In this document: positions 25,368 to 33,732 of the stretch, in pieces
How positions within the stretch are numbered: position 1 is the stretch's first letter
Layout of the letters: each line of letters opens with the position of its first letter
DNA from: an uncultured Pelagibacteraceae bacterium
GTDB taxonomy: Bacteria > Pseudomonadota > Alphaproteobacteria > Pelagibacterales > Pelagibacteraceae
Assembly (NCBI GenBank): GCA_902581585.1
Contig: CACHPB010000011.1
Location: 1 to 34,476 of the forward strand
Direction of reading: 5' to 3'
DNA length: 34,476 nucleotides
Notes under the pieces: model-generated
Database searches by the model: none
What the model was told of the DNA's origin: nothing
What the model saw: only the letters and a program-made list of their open reading frames with translations
Translations under genes and position numbers: made by a program

Positions 25368-27443
25368 ATGAAAATACCACAACTTGAAAAAAAACCTGAG
25401 ATAAAATCTTGTCACAATACAACTTGGGAGGATAACTATAGCTGGATACATCAATCTAATATACTTGAGGTTCTAAAAGACAGTTCAAAATTATTACCAA
25501 AAGTCAGAGAGTATCTAGAAAAAGAAAATGATTACTTCGACTTCCAAATGAATGATACCAAAGATACAAGAAAAAAAATTTTTGATGAAATTAAAGGAAG
25601 AATAAAATTAGATGATGAGTCTTTGCCTTATAAAGATAAAAACTATGAATATTGGACCAAAACTACTAAAAAAGGTAACTACTCAATAAAATTAAGAAGA
25701 AAGATTGGAGAAAAAAAAGTTGAAGAAATATGGAATGGAGATCTTGAAAAAGAAAAATTAAAAACTGAATATTTTGGTTTAGGAGATCTTGAAGTAAGCT
25801 TTAATGATAAATACCTTGGATATTCCCTAGACCTGAAAGGTTCTGAATATTACAAGATTTATATCAGAGATATAGAGACAGGTAACTTAGTTACAGAACA
25901 AATTGATGAGACAAGTGGCAGTATAGAATTTAGTTTAGATGATAAATATATTTTTTATTCTAAATTAGATGAAAATCACAGACCTAGAACAATTTATAGG
26001 CACAAGATTGGTACATCAGTAAAAGAGGATTTATTAGTTTTTGAAGAAAAAAGTGAGGCATTTACCGTAGGAATCGGGCTAACTTCTGACGAAAAATATT
26101 TTATAATTACAAGTTCTGATCATAACACCTCAGAACAGTATTTTTTTAAAGTTGACGAAAATATTCCAAATCCTAAATTAATTCAAAAAAGACAAAGAGG
26201 TATAATTTACTCTATAAACTCGTGGGATAACTATTTTTATAAACACACTAATGAAAATGCCGAGGATTTTAAAATTGATAGATGCAAAGATTTACTTAAA
26301 CAGAAATGGAATTCATTCATTCATGCAAAAGAGGAAGTATTAATTGGAGGTTTGGTTTTTTTAAATAATTGGATCATAAGATCTGAAACTTCAAATGCAC
26401 TTGGTAAAATAATTTTAAGAGATCCTAAAACAAACAAAGAAGAGGAAATTCATTTTAGCGATGAAAGTGTAATAGTTCCAAGTGTATCTTTAATTCAAAA
26501 AGATAAAAACACAGACAATGTATATTTATCATATTCCTCACCTAAAACACCAGGAAGAACATTTTTATATAATTTAAAATCAAAAGAAAAAAAAATTGTA
26601 AAAGAACAAGAAATACCATCTGGACATAATCCAGATGATTATATAGTTGAACGTCTTGAGTGCTCATCGCATGATGGAAGAATGGTTCCAATAACTATAA
26701 CTAGGCATAATAATACTCCTTTGGATGGATCGGCTAATCTTTTACTTTACGGTTATGGCTCTTATGGAAATTCAATGTCTCCAGGTTTTTCGTCAACGCG
26801 TTTAAGTTTAATTGATAGAAATATAATTTGGGTTACTGCACATATCAGAGGTGGCATGGAAAGAGGAATGAAATGGTGGAAAGAGGGAAAACTCTTAAAC
26901 AAAAAAAATACATTTGAGGATTTTATAGCTGTTGGAAAATATTTGGTTGAAAAAAAATATACTTCTAAAGGTAAGATTATAGGAATGGGTGGCTCTGCCG
27001 GAGGATTGTTGATGGGTGCAGTTGTAAATCAGGCACCAGAGCTATTTTTAGGTTTAATTATGGCTGTACCATTTGTAGACTCTTTAACAACCAACCTTGA
27101 CCATTCATTGCCCTTAACTGTTGGCGAATTTGATGAATTTGGAAATGCGAAAGATAACAAAGATCATTTTGATTATATTTATTCATACGCTCCATATAAC
27201 AACATCAAAAAAATGGATTATCCACATATTTTAATAACAACAAGTCTTAGTGATAATAGAGTACTTTTTGATGAACCAGCAAAATTTACTGCAAAACTCA
27301 GAGATTATAAAACGGACAATAATTTATTACTTTTAAAAACTGAAATGAATGCAGGCCATGGAGGAAAATCAGGAAGAGATGGCGCAATTGAAGAAATAGC
27401 CCTTGATTATGCTTTTGCATTAAAAATTGCCAAAAAAATTTAG
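25368..27443 (+). CDS. ptrB: oligopeptidase B (S9A serine peptidase)
   Basis: A 691-residue prolyl-oligopeptidase-family enzyme that cuts short peptides after basic residues in the cytosol. The N-terminal two thirds form the beta-propeller gate (e.g. WEDNYSWIH near the start, DLEVSFNDKYLGYSLDLKGSE in the propeller). The alpha/beta-hydrolase domain has GYGSYG, AHIRGGMERG, and the catalytic triad Ser543 (GMGGSAGG), Asp629 (SLSDNRV) and His664 (AGHGG). Length and domain order fit PtrB rather than a dipeptidyl peptidase. No signal peptide. It starts 18 bases from the divergent membrane J-domain gene. No terminator is visible before the hsp20 promoter region. Confidence 0.93.
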   Translation: MKIPQLEKKPEIKSCHNTTWEDNYSWIHQSNILEVLKDSSKLLPKVREYLEKENDYFDFQMNDTKDTRKKIFDEIKGRIKLDDESLPYKDKNYEYWTKTTKKGNYSIKLRRKIGEKKVEEIWNGDLEKEKLKTEYFGLGDLEVSFNDKYLGYSLDLKGSEYYKIYIRDIETGNLVTEQIDETSGSIEFSLDDKYIFYSKLDENHRPRTIYRHKIGTSVKEDLLVFEEKSEAFTVGIGLTSDEKYFIITSSDHNTSEQYFFKVDENIPNPKLIQKRQRGIIYSINSWDNYFYKHTNENAEDFKIDRCKDLLKQKWNSFIHAKEEVLIGGLVFLNNWIIRSETSNALGKIILRDPKTNKEEEIHFSDESVIVPSVSLIQKDKNTDNVYLSYSSPKTPGRTFLYNLKSKEKKIVKEQEIPSGHNPDDYIVERLECSSHDGRMVPITITRHNNTPLDGSANLLLYGYGSYGNSMSPGFSSTRLSLIDRNIIWVTAHIRGGMERGMKWWKEGKLLNKKNTFEDFIAVGKYLVEKKYTSKGKIIGMGGSAGGLLMGAVVNQAPELFLGLIMAVPFVDSLTTNLDHSLPLTVGEFDEFGNAKDNKDHFDYIYSYAPYNNIKKMDYPHILITTSLSDNRVLFDEPAKFTAKLRDYKTDNNLLLLKTEMNAGHGGKSGRDGAIEEIALDYAFALKIAKKI

Positions 27444-27453
27444 TAAATTACCC

Positions 27454-27481
27454 ATTGAATTTTTAGGATTTATTACCATAT
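27454..27481 (+). promoter_or_regulatory. RpoH-like promoter of hsp20
   Basis: ATTGAA at 27454-27459 (one mismatch to CTTGAA) is followed at 27476-27481 by CCATAT, matching the CCCATNT-type heat-shock -10 element, with 18 bases after the ATTG. A start of transcription is expected near 27488-27490, just at the base of the first leader hairpin. The layout parallels the groESL promoter at 8669-8697. Confidence 0.6.
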
Positions 27482-27487
27482 AAAAAT

Positions 27488-27547
27488 TTGTAAGTCGCCT
27501 AATGGGGCTTACATAAATTAACTTGCTTAACAAAAGGAGTAAATATT
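27488..27547 (+). promoter_or_regulatory. ROSE-like RNA thermometer in the hsp20 leader
   Basis: The 5' leader has two stem-loops. The first pairs GTAAG (27490-27494) with CTTAC (27508-27512), extended inward by T-G and C-G pairs. The second pairs TTGCT (27523-27527) with the Shine-Dalgarno AGGAG (27535-27539), giving T-A, C-G, a G-G opposition, T-A and T-G pairs, with a weak A/U extension (27517-27521 against 27540-27544) after a bulged C22. The U(U/C)GCU anti-Shine-Dalgarno with a G-G pair is the hallmark of ROSE elements in front of small heat-shock genes. Melting with heat would free the ribosome site. Assigned by hand folding; not confirmed. Confidence 0.6.
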
Positions 27548-27994
27548 ATGACAAGTAAGGATCTATCAATCTTTAATTCACTAAGACCGTTTTCTATTGG
27601 TTTTGACGACATGTTTGACCAATTTGAAAATATGCTTGGTAACGGTGGGATAACGATGCAATCAAATTATCCACCATATAACATTAGAAAGACCGGCAAA
27701 GACAACTACTCTATTGAAGTTGCATTGGCTGGTTTTAACAAAAATGATGTTGAAGTGGAGTTTGAGGATAATTTATTAACTGTAAGAACAAAACAGTTTA
27801 ATAAGTCAGAAGATAAAAATGAAGACGGTGAAATAATTCATAAAGGAATTTCACAAAGACAATTCGCGAGATCATTTACTATTGCAGATGATGTTAAAGT
27901 AAATGGTGCTGAACTTAAGGATGGTCTTTTGACAATTGCTTGCGAAAGAATTTTACCTGATCATAAGAAAAAAAGACTTATTGATATTAAGTAA
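27548..27994 (+). CDS. small heat-shock protein Hsp20 (IbpA-like)
   Basis: A 148-residue holdase chaperone that binds unfolding proteins until DnaK/ClpB or GroEL refold them. The alpha-crystallin domain spans about residues 38-130, starting at PPYNIRKTGKDNYSIEVALAGF (here in parts: YNIRKTG and YSIEVALAGF), then LLTVRTKQ, QFARSFTIADDVKVNGAELKDGLLTIACER, which is the class A IbpA/HspA pattern. The C-terminal I-x-I motif is weak: the tail ends KKKRLIDIK with IDI. The N-terminus SIFNSLRPFSIGFDDMFDQF matches IbpA proteins. The leader with an RpoH-like promoter and ROSE-like element implies double heat control. Single gene followed by a hairpin. Confidence 0.95.
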   Translation: MTSKDLSIFNSLRPFSIGFDDMFDQFENMLGNGGITMQSNYPPYNIRKTGKDNYSIEVALAGFNKNDVEVEFEDNLLTVRTKQFNKSEDKNEDGEIIHKGISQRQFARSFTIADDVKVNGAELKDGLLTIACERILPDHKKKRLIDIK

Positions 27995-28009
27995 ATAATT
28001 TCAACCTTG

Positions 28010-28031
28010 CTTGTGGGGTTCGCCCCACAAG
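28010..28031. terminator. strong hairpin between hsp20 and a convergent lipoprotein gene
   Basis: CTTGTGGGG (28010-28018), TTCG loop, CCCCACAAG (28023-28031): nine perfect base pairs with a UUCG-type tetraloop, the most GC-rich hairpin in the window. It is followed by only a short TTT on the plus strand, so as a Rho-independent terminator it is incomplete; it may protect the hsp20 3' end. The minus-strand gene stops 2 bases further on. Confidence 0.7.
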
Positions 28032-28032
28032 T

Positions 28033-28335
28033 TTAAAAGCAACCACTAGAACTAAAAGCTATAATAGTCCCACTAGCATTTACCTCAAATCTTCTCTCGC
28101 AAGGCATACCGTACTTTTTAGTTTTATAAATTAAAACTTCATTACCTGTACTGTTGATAATATCTTCAGTAGGAGCTCCTAATTCTAATTTCATTTTATT
28201 AACATCTTCACCAACAAATAATCCATATTTTTTATTTTCTTTTTCAGCTACTTCATCTGTTTTGTTTTTGATCGTTTGACATGCAGTTGTTAAAAAAAGG
28301 ATTGATATTAATGTAACTAAGAATCTAAATTTCAT
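28033..28335 (-). CDS. small lipoprotein, possibly BamE/SmpA-like
   Basis: A 100-residue predicted lipoprotein with a signal peptide (FLVTLISILFLTTAC, Cys19 the lipidation site). After a polar linker come LFVGEDVNKMKLELGAPTEDI and EVLIYKTKKYGMPCERRFEVNASGTIIAFSSSGCF. The G-x-D-x-x-x-x-x-x-x-G-x-P turn and the following strands are like the BamE/SmpA fold, where a short helix precedes LGxP and a beta-hairpin. Two further cysteines (MPCERRF and SSGCF) could pair. Assignment to that fold is tentative. Convergent to hsp20; divergent from the importer operon across 139 bases. Confidence 0.7.
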   Translation of the reverse strand: MKFRFLVTLISILFLTTACQTIKNKTDEVAEKENKKYGLFVGEDVNKMKLELGAPTEDIINSTGNEVLIYKTKKYGMPCERRFEVNASGTIIAFSSSGCF

Positions 28336-28474
28336 TATTTATATATATTACTTAAATGTGTCGAAAGATTAACTTAAAAGTTGAATAAATTATAAGTTTT
28401 CTATCAAAAATCGATTTATTTGTTGTATTTATTTAGCTTAATTCATTATTTTTATAATTAACAACAAGATTCTT
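28336..28474 (+). promoter_or_regulatory. 139-base region upstream of the BMP importer operon, with a TATAAT
   Basis: A perfect TATAAT at 28453-28458 lies 16 bases before the ATG at 28475 and could serve as -10 element; no convincing -35 is spaced 16-18 bases upstream, and the nearest TTG-type hexamer is too far. AACTT...AAGTT (28372-28383 area) is a short inverted repeat of doubtful value. No purine-riboswitch core was found. No clear Shine-Dalgarno, so a short or absent leader is possible. Confidence 0.35.
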
Positions 28475-29974
28475 ATGAACACAAAACTTAAGGTATCAGA
28501 AATATCAAAAATATATCCAGGCTGTGTTGCCAACGACGAAATTTCATTGGAGTTTGGAAGTGGAAAAATATATGCCTTATTAGGAGAAAATGGTGCGGGT
28601 AAGTCAACTCTAGTTAAAATTTTATCTGGAGTCGTAAGACCTGATAAAGGTGAGGTTTTTTTAAATGATAAGAGTATTAAGCTGAACTCTCCACTAGATG
28701 CTAAAAAAAATAATATTGGAATGGTATTCCAACATTTCAATTTATTTGAAACTTTATCAGTATTTGAAAACTTAAGTATAGATAGCGATAAAAAAAATGA
28801 GGACCTGAGACTATCAGTTAATAATATTTTAAAAAAATATAATTTTAAAATTGATTTAGATATTCCAGTTTTAAATTTATCAGCTGGTCAAAAACAAAAA
28901 GTTGAAATTATTAGATGTTTAATCAGAAATCCAAAAGTATTGATAATGGACGAACCCACATCTGTCTTAACTGAACAAGAAACAGAAGATTTATTTGTTT
29001 CATTAAAACAGTTTTCTGACGAGGGGATATTAATAATTTACATTACTCATAAATTAAAAGAAGTACTTTCACTTTGTGATGAAGTAGCGGTTATGAGAAA
29101 AGGTAAAGTAGTATCTGTAAGTAAAACAAAAGAAGAAAAAATTGAAACTTTAGCTAATAAGATGGTTGGAGAAAATTTAAGTACGATAAAAAAAAAAATT
29201 AATAATTTTAAATATAGTGAAGAAATTTTAAAAATCTCAAATTTAAATTTTAGAAGTGACGACCCTTACGAAACAAATTTAATTAATTTAAATTTTTCAT
29301 TAAAAAAAGGAGAATGTTTAGGAATTGCAGGGATTTCAGGAAATGGACAAAGTGAATTGTTTCAAATTTTAAGTGGAGAAATAATTACTGATTACACATC
29401 TATAAAATTTAGAGACAAAGAAATAAGTAAGCTAAATCCAAGAGAAAGAAGAGAATATCTAATGGCTTTTTCACCCGAAGATCGTATTTCCCAAGCTGCT
29501 GTTCCAGAATTAAAGATTTATGAAAATGTTGCATTAAATAATTTTAAATCTTCAAACTTTTTTGAAAAAGGATTAGTGAACGAACAAAAAATTAAAGAAC
29601 ACTCAAAGAAAATACTCTCTAATTTTTCTGTAAATACTGATAATGTTGAAATGAAAAGTCAATTTTTATCTGGAGGAAATCTTCAAAAGTTAATTATCGG
29701 AAGAGAATTGATTACTTCTCCGGAACTCTTAGTTTGCTTCAATCCAACTTGGGGGCTTGATGTTGGTGCTATCAATTATATTCATGAAACTCTTATAAAT
29801 ATCAATGAAAAAGGTAAATCCTCTATATTAATTTCTACAGATAACGACGAGCTTTTAAAATTAAGTGATAGGATATGCGTAATTTATAAAGGTAAATTAT
29901 CCAAAATCATGTATGTAAACGAAGTTACTCCTGAAAAATTAGGAATTTTAATGGGAGGAGGTTCAATTGATTAA
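28475..29974 (+). CDS. BMP-type ABC importer, double ATPase subunit (NupO/YufO-like)
   Basis: A 499-residue protein with two fused ATPase domains, the type that drives sugar- and nucleoside-type importers. Domain 1: Walker A GENGAGKST (about 36-44), signature LSAGQKQKVE, Walker B VLIMDEPTS. Domain 2 (from about 250): GISGNGQSE in place of a complete Walker A, signature SGGNLQKLIIGRE, and LLVCFNPTWGLDVGA instead of a canonical Walker B. The degenerate second site is normal in this family. First gene of a four-gene operon: 8-base overlap with the first permease. Substrate probably purine nucleoside or base from the BMP partner and the neighbouring phosphoribosyltransferase; sugar specificity remains an alternative. 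Confidence 0.93.
   Translation: MNTKLKVSEISKIYPGCVANDEISLEFGSGKIYALLGENGAGKSTLVKILSGVVRPDKGEVFLNDKSIKLNSPLDAKKNNIGMVFQHFNLFETLSVFENLSIDSDKKNEDLRLSVNNILKKYNFKIDLDIPVLNLSAGQKQKVEIIRCLIRNPKVLIMDEPTSVLTEQETEDLFVSLKQFSDEGILIIYITHKLKEVLSLCDEVAVMRKGKVVSVSKTKEEKIETLANKMVGENLSTIKKKINNFKYSEEILKISNLNFRSDDPYETNLINLNFSLKKGECLGIAGISGNGQSELFQILSGEIITDYTSIKFRDKEISKLNPRERREYLMAFSPEDRISQAAVPELKIYENVALNNFKSSNFFEKGLVNEQKIKEHSKKILSNFSVNTDNVEMKSQFLSGGNLQKLIIGRELITSPELLVCFNPTWGLDVGAINYIHETLININEKGKSSILISTDNDELLKLSDRICVIYKGKLSKIMYVNEVTPEKLGILMGGGSID
29954..29961 (+). promoter_or_regulatory. Shine-Dalgarno that fixes a TTG start for the first permease
   Basis: GGAGGAGG at 29954-29961, inside the end of the ATPase gene, lies five bases before the TTG at 29967-29969. 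It is the best ribosome binding site in the operon and justifies the TTG start over later ATGs, which would remove polar N-terminal residues only. Confidence 0.7.
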
Positions 29975-31040
29975 AATTGAAAAACGTAATGATGTTTCGC
30001 CCTCAATTTACTTTTTAACTCCAATTTTAGCTATTTTTCTTACTTTATTTGGTGGGGGAATTATTTTTTATGTCTTGGGTTTTAATCCTTTAGAAGCTTT
30101 AAAATTTTTTTTTATAACTCCAATTTCTGATTTATATGGGTTTAGCGAACTTTTGGTAAAAGCAACACCGCTTTGCTTAATAGCAATTGGTTTATCTTTT
30201 TGTTTTAAAAGTAATAATTGGAACATTGGCGCCGAAGGACAACTCATTTTTGGAGGAATTGTAGGTGGTGGGGTTGCTTTATTGTTTTATGGCCATGATG
30301 GTTTTTATGTTTTGCCAATTATTATTTTATCCGGCGCAATTGGAGGAATGATATTTGCAATGATACCAGCAGTTTTGAAAACTTATTTAAATACAAATGA
30401 AATTTTAGTCAGCTTAATGCTCGTTTATGTAGCTAAATTATTATTAGATTACTTAGTGGTTGGTCCGTGGAGTAATCCTGAAGGTTTTAACTTTCCTGAA
30501 ACAAGACAATTTAGTGAGTCTGCAAGGATGCCTATTTTATTTGATGGTTTAAGAATTCATGCAGGAATTTTTATCACTTTAATAACTGTATTCTTAAGTT
30601 GGCTAATTTTATACAAAACATATTTGGGATTTCAGATAAAAGTTTCAGGTTTGAGTTTAAAGACTGCGAAATATGCGGGCTACAAAGGAAAGGCTATGAT
30701 CATAATTGTTTTTATGATCAGTGGAGCGTGTGCGGGTCTTGCAGGAGTCGGGGAAATAACTGGACCCATAGGTCAGTTACATAGAAATATTTCACCAGAC
30801 TATGGTTTCACAGCAATAATTGTTGCTTTCTTAGGAAGGTTAAATCCACTCGGAATTATATTTGCTTCACTAATTGTTGCTCTAACTTATTTAGGCGCAG
30901 AAACAGCTCAGATTTTTTTACAAGTACCCAAATATACAGGTCAAGTTTTTCAAGGGATGATTTTATTCTTTCTTCTAGGATCTGATTACTTACTATTTTT
31001 TAAAATAAAATTTTTAGGTTTAAAAAAAAATGAGCTTTGA
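29967..31040 (+). CDS. BMP-type ABC importer permease 1 (NupP/YufP-like)
   Basis: A 357-residue inner-membrane permease with about eight to ten hydrophobic helices (first at about 13-35). Family features: KATPLCLIAIGLSFCFKSNNWNIGAEGQL (in two parts here: ATPLCLIAIGLSF and WNIGAEGQLIFGG), the GNEG-like motif NIGAEGQ that marks BPD_transp_2 permeases, LNTNEILVSLMLVYVA, and a late AGLAGVGEITGP. TTG start set by a strong Shine-Dalgarno in the preceding gene. It overlaps the ATPase gene by 8 bases and the second permease by 11, so the three are one translational unit. Confidence 0.93.
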   Translation: MIKIEKRNDVSPSIYFLTPILAIFLTLFGGGIIFYVLGFNPLEALKFFFITPISDLYGFSELLVKATPLCLIAIGLSFCFKSNNWNIGAEGQLIFGGIVGGGVALLFYGHDGFYVLPIIILSGAIGGMIFAMIPAVLKTYLNTNEILVSLMLVYVAKLLLDYLVVGPWSNPEGFNFPETRQFSESARMPILFDGLRIHAGIFITLITVFLSWLILYKTYLGFQIKVSGLSLKTAKYAGYKGKAMIIIVFMISGACAGLAGVGEITGPIGQLHRNISPDYGFTAIIVAFLGRLNPLGIIFASLIVALTYLGAETAQIFLQVPKYTGQVFQGMILFFLLGSDYLLFFKIKFLGLKKNEL

Positions 31041-31962
31041 TTTAAATTTCATCGGTATATTGATTGGTGCAATTATGGCATCATCAGTCCCATTAATACT
31101 TGCTGCATCTGGAGAATTAATAACTGAAAGATCTGGTGTTTTAAATCTTGGAGTGGAAGGAATGATGATAATTGGTGCGATTTCAGGATTTGCATTAATG
31201 GTTATAACAGACAACTTATTTTTAGCTGTGATTGGCTCAATGATTTCTGGTCTGATTATCTCTATAATTTTTGGGGTGCTTACACAATCGCTTCTCACAA
31301 ACCATGTTGCAACCGGACTTGCTTTGACAATTTTTGGTATCGGGATGTCAGCAATGATAGGAAAGAATTTTGTTGGAATACCAGGTAAAGAATTTCCTTT
31401 GTTATTTGTTAATCTTAAGGAAAATATTCCTTTTTTAGGACCAATTTTATTTGGACACTCAGTTATATTATATTTTGCATTTTTATTGCCCTTTTTGACA
31501 AATTATTTTCTGAAAAAAACAAAAATTGGATTAATAATCAGAGCTGTGGGAGACTCACCAACATCAGCATCTAATCAGGGAATTAATGTAACTTTAGTAA
31601 GATATAGTTGTATTCTTTATGGTGGAGCTATGTGTGGATTAGCAGGTGCTTATCTTTCATTAATTTACACTCCTCAATGGATTGAAAATATGACTGGAGG
31701 AAGAGGTTGGATTGCGCTCGCATTAGTAGTTTTTGCAACATGGAGTCCGATAAAAGTTTTAATAGGAGCATTAATATTTGGTGGAATAACAATTTTACAA
31801 TTACATATGCAAGCTGTAGGTTTTAGAATTCCAGTTCAATTATTAAGTGCATTACCATACATCATGACAATAATAGTTTTAGTTGTAATTTCTCGTGACA
31901 GTAGAAAAATAAAACTAAACACACCAACATCCTTGGGACAAATCTTCTATAAGGAAAAGTGA
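31030..31962 (+). CDS. BMP-type ABC importer permease 2 (NupQ/YufQ-like)
   Basis: A 310-residue BPD_transp_2 permease with about eight helices. Seen are SSVPLILAASGELITERSGV and then LNLGVEGMMIIGA, the NLGVEGMM motif of this subunit, HVATGLALTIFGIG, GLIIRAVGDSPTSASNQGI, which corresponds to the coupling helix for the ATPase, and GAYLSLIYTPQW. The pair of permeases forms the heterodimeric channel. The ATG lies inside the previous gene (11-base overlap). An 87-base gap with its own ribosome site separates it from the binding-protein gene. Confidence 0.94.
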   Translation: MSFDLNFIGILIGAIMASSVPLILAASGELITERSGVLNLGVEGMMIIGAISGFALMVITDNLFLAVIGSMISGLIISIIFGVLTQSLLTNHVATGLALTIFGIGMSAMIGKNFVGIPGKEFPLLFVNLKENIPFLGPILFGHSVILYFAFLLPFLTNYFLKKTKIGLIIRAVGDSPTSASNQGINVTLVRYSCILYGGAMCGLAGAYLSLIYTPQWIENMTGGRGWIALALVVFATWSPIKVLIGALIFGGITILQLHMQAVGFRIPVQLLSALPYIMTIIVLVVISRDSRKIKLNTPTSLGQIFYKEK

Positions 31963-32049
31963 TGTTAGCTATTCCAAAATAAATATTTTTTTTTATTAGA
32001 ATCTTGCTTAGTTTGTAGTATCACAAAATTAAATTTAAAGGGGAATCAA

Positions 32050-33114
32050 ATGTATAAAAACTTTTTAAGATATATAATTTCTGTATTGTTTTTTCTTGGC
32101 GTGAGCGGACAAGCTAATGCAGATTTTAAAGTTGGTTTTGTTTATGTTGGACCAACTGGGGATCATGGATGGACATACCAACATGATGAAGGAAGAAAAG
32201 CAGTAGAGGCAGCTGGAATAAAAACTACTTATGTGGAAAGTGTACCTGAGGGTGCGGACGCAGAAAGAGTCATAAGACAGTTAGCACAATCTGGACATGA
32301 TCTAATTTTTACTACAAGCTTTGGGTATATGGATCCCACAAACAAAGTTGCTAAAGATTTTCCAAACGTAAAATTTGAGCATGCAACTGGATACAAAAGA
32401 GAACACTCAAATGTATCCACATATTCTGCAAGATTTTATGAAGGAAGAACTTTGTTAGGACATATGGCAGGAAAGATGACAAAAACAAATGTTATTGGAT
32501 ATATTGCCTCTTTCCCAATTCCTGAAGTTATAAGAGGAATTAATGCTATGACACTGGCTGCCCAAAAAGTAAATCCTGATATTAAAACAAAAATAGTTTG
32601 GGTATTTACTTGGTATGATCCAGGCAAAGAGTCAGAGGCTGCTCAAGCTTTAATTGATCAAGGAGCAGATGTTATAATGCAACACACAGACAGTACTGCA
32701 CCTGTTCAAGTAGCAGAAAAGGCTGGAGTTTGGTCATTTGGTCAAGCTAGTGATATGCAAAGATTTGCGCCAAAATCAATTCTAACGTCTATTATTGATG
32801 ATTGGGCACCTTACTATGTAGAAAGATCTATCGCTGCAAGAGATGGCACATGGAAACAACAGGATACTTGGCATGGATTGAAAGAGGGAATGGTTGCTAT
32901 GGCTCCATATAATTCAGCAATGGGAAGTGATTTAGTTAAAGAGGTAGAACAACTTCAAAAAGACTTAGCATCTGGAAAAACCCATTCATTTACTGGTCCA
33001 ATTTATGATCAAAAAGGAAATATTCTTGTAGCTGAGGGTTCAGTAGCAGATGACGGAATGTTAGCTGGTATGAATGTTTATGTTAAAGGAGTAGAAGGAG
33101 ATATTCCGCAGTAA
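32050..33114 (+). CDS. BMP/PnrA-family periplasmic substrate-binding protein
   Basis: A 354-residue binding protein of the BMP (PnrA-like) family. Residues 1-25 are a signal peptide ending in QANA|DFKVG; no lipobox, so it is soluble in the periplasm, unlike the lipoproteins of spirochaetes and Gram-positives. Family motifs: VGFVYVGPTGDHGWTYQHDEGR (split: GFVYVGPTGDHGW, YQHDEGRK), FTTSFGYMDP, FEHATGYK, GHMAGKMTKTNVIGYIASFPIPEV and QHTDSTAPVQVAEKAG. The ribosome site AAGGGGAA at 32037-32044 is strong. It is encoded last, with an 87-base gap, so its level may exceed that of the channel subunits. Followed by a strong terminator. Confidence 0.94.
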   Translation: MYKNFLRYIISVLFFLGVSGQANADFKVGFVYVGPTGDHGWTYQHDEGRKAVEAAGIKTTYVESVPEGADAERVIRQLAQSGHDLIFTTSFGYMDPTNKVAKDFPNVKFEHATGYKREHSNVSTYSARFYEGRTLLGHMAGKMTKTNVIGYIASFPIPEVIRGINAMTLAAQKVNPDIKTKIVWVFTWYDPGKESEAAQALIDQGADVIMQHTDSTAPVQVAEKAGVWSFGQASDMQRFAPKSILTSIIDDWAPYYVERSIAARDGTWKQQDTWHGLKEGMVAMAPYNSAMGSDLVKEVEQLQKDLASGKTHSFTGPIYDQKGNILVAEGSVADDGMLAGMNVYVKGVEGDIPQ

Positions 33115-33137
33115 TTTCTTTTTTAAAATTTAAATTT

Positions 33138-33166
33138 AAGGCCAGCTTAGTCTGGCCTTTTTTTTT
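33138..33166. terminator. Rho-independent terminator between the importer operon and the phosphoribosyltransferase
   Basis: AAGGCCAG (33138-33145), loop CTTAGT, CTGGCCTT (33152-33159), then a run of T to 33166: eight perfect pairs and a full U tract on the plus strand. On the minus strand the stem is followed by TTAAATTTA only. The TAA of the minus-strand gene is inside the T run at 33165-33167. Confidence 0.92.
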
Positions 33167-33689
33167 ACTCAGAATGCTTTTTTTTTAAAGCTTCAATGTC
33201 CACTTCATCATAATACTCTGATGGTTGAACTATCCAAGGATCATTTTTTAATAAAATTGGACAAAAGTCAGGGGTAAAAGAAGATGATTTTTTTTTCCAT
33301 AGACATGCCGTCTTTATCTCTTTAATATGATTTTTAATTGGATCGTATTCTTTCAACCAATCTATACTTTTATTTAATGTTAACCCTGTATCAGACAAAT
33401 CGTCTACCAACAAAACTTTTTTAAAGTTTTCATTAGTTGCAATTGCGCTAATATCTCTGGCGAAGATAAGTTCTCCTTGTTTATTTTGAACAGTATCACC
33501 AGAGTAACTTTGGATAACAACATAAGCTGTTGGTAATTTAAAAATTCTGGACAAAATATCAATGATTGGCGCCGCACCTCTCATTATTCCAACTAGAACC
33601 GTTGGCTTATAATTCTTTTCAATTTCTAGAGCAAGTTTTTCAACAGCAGTTTTATATTCTTCATAAGTAATAATTAATTTATCAGCCAT
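33165..33689 (-). CDS. purine-type phosphoribosyltransferase (xanthine/hypoxanthine-guanine class)
   Basis: A 174-residue type I phosphoribosyltransferase that would convert a purine base and PRPP to the nucleotide in the cytosol. The PRPP loop is VLLVDDLSDTGLTL (about 92-105), preceded by the VGIMRGAAPIIDILSRIF (about 33-50) loop and FARDISAIA; the C-terminal hood has DPWIVQPSEYYDE, where W-I-x-x-P stacks on the base in Gpt-type enzymes. It is more like xanthine-guanine phosphoribosyltransferase than adenine enzymes. The gene is on the opposite strand to the BMP importer with a shared terminator; the pair suggests purine salvage. Confidence 0.87.
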   Translation of the reverse strand: MADKLIITYEEYKTAVEKLALEIEKNYKPTVLVGIMRGAAPIIDILSRIFKLPTAYVVIQSYSGDTVQNKQGELIFARDISAIATNENFKKVLLVDDLSDTGLTLNKSIDWLKEYDPIKNHIKEIKTACLWKKKSSSFTPDFCPILLKNDPWIVQPSEYYDEVDIEALKKKHSE

Positions 33690-33732
33690 TGAAATTTGGT
33701 ATCATAAATAAAAATATTAAAAAAGGATAAAT

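Noticed and set aside
28336..28474. Purine riboswitch upstream of the BMP importer operon
   Set aside because: Sought because of the inferred substrate, but the conserved junction and loop motifs of purine aptamers are absent and the region is almost only A/T.
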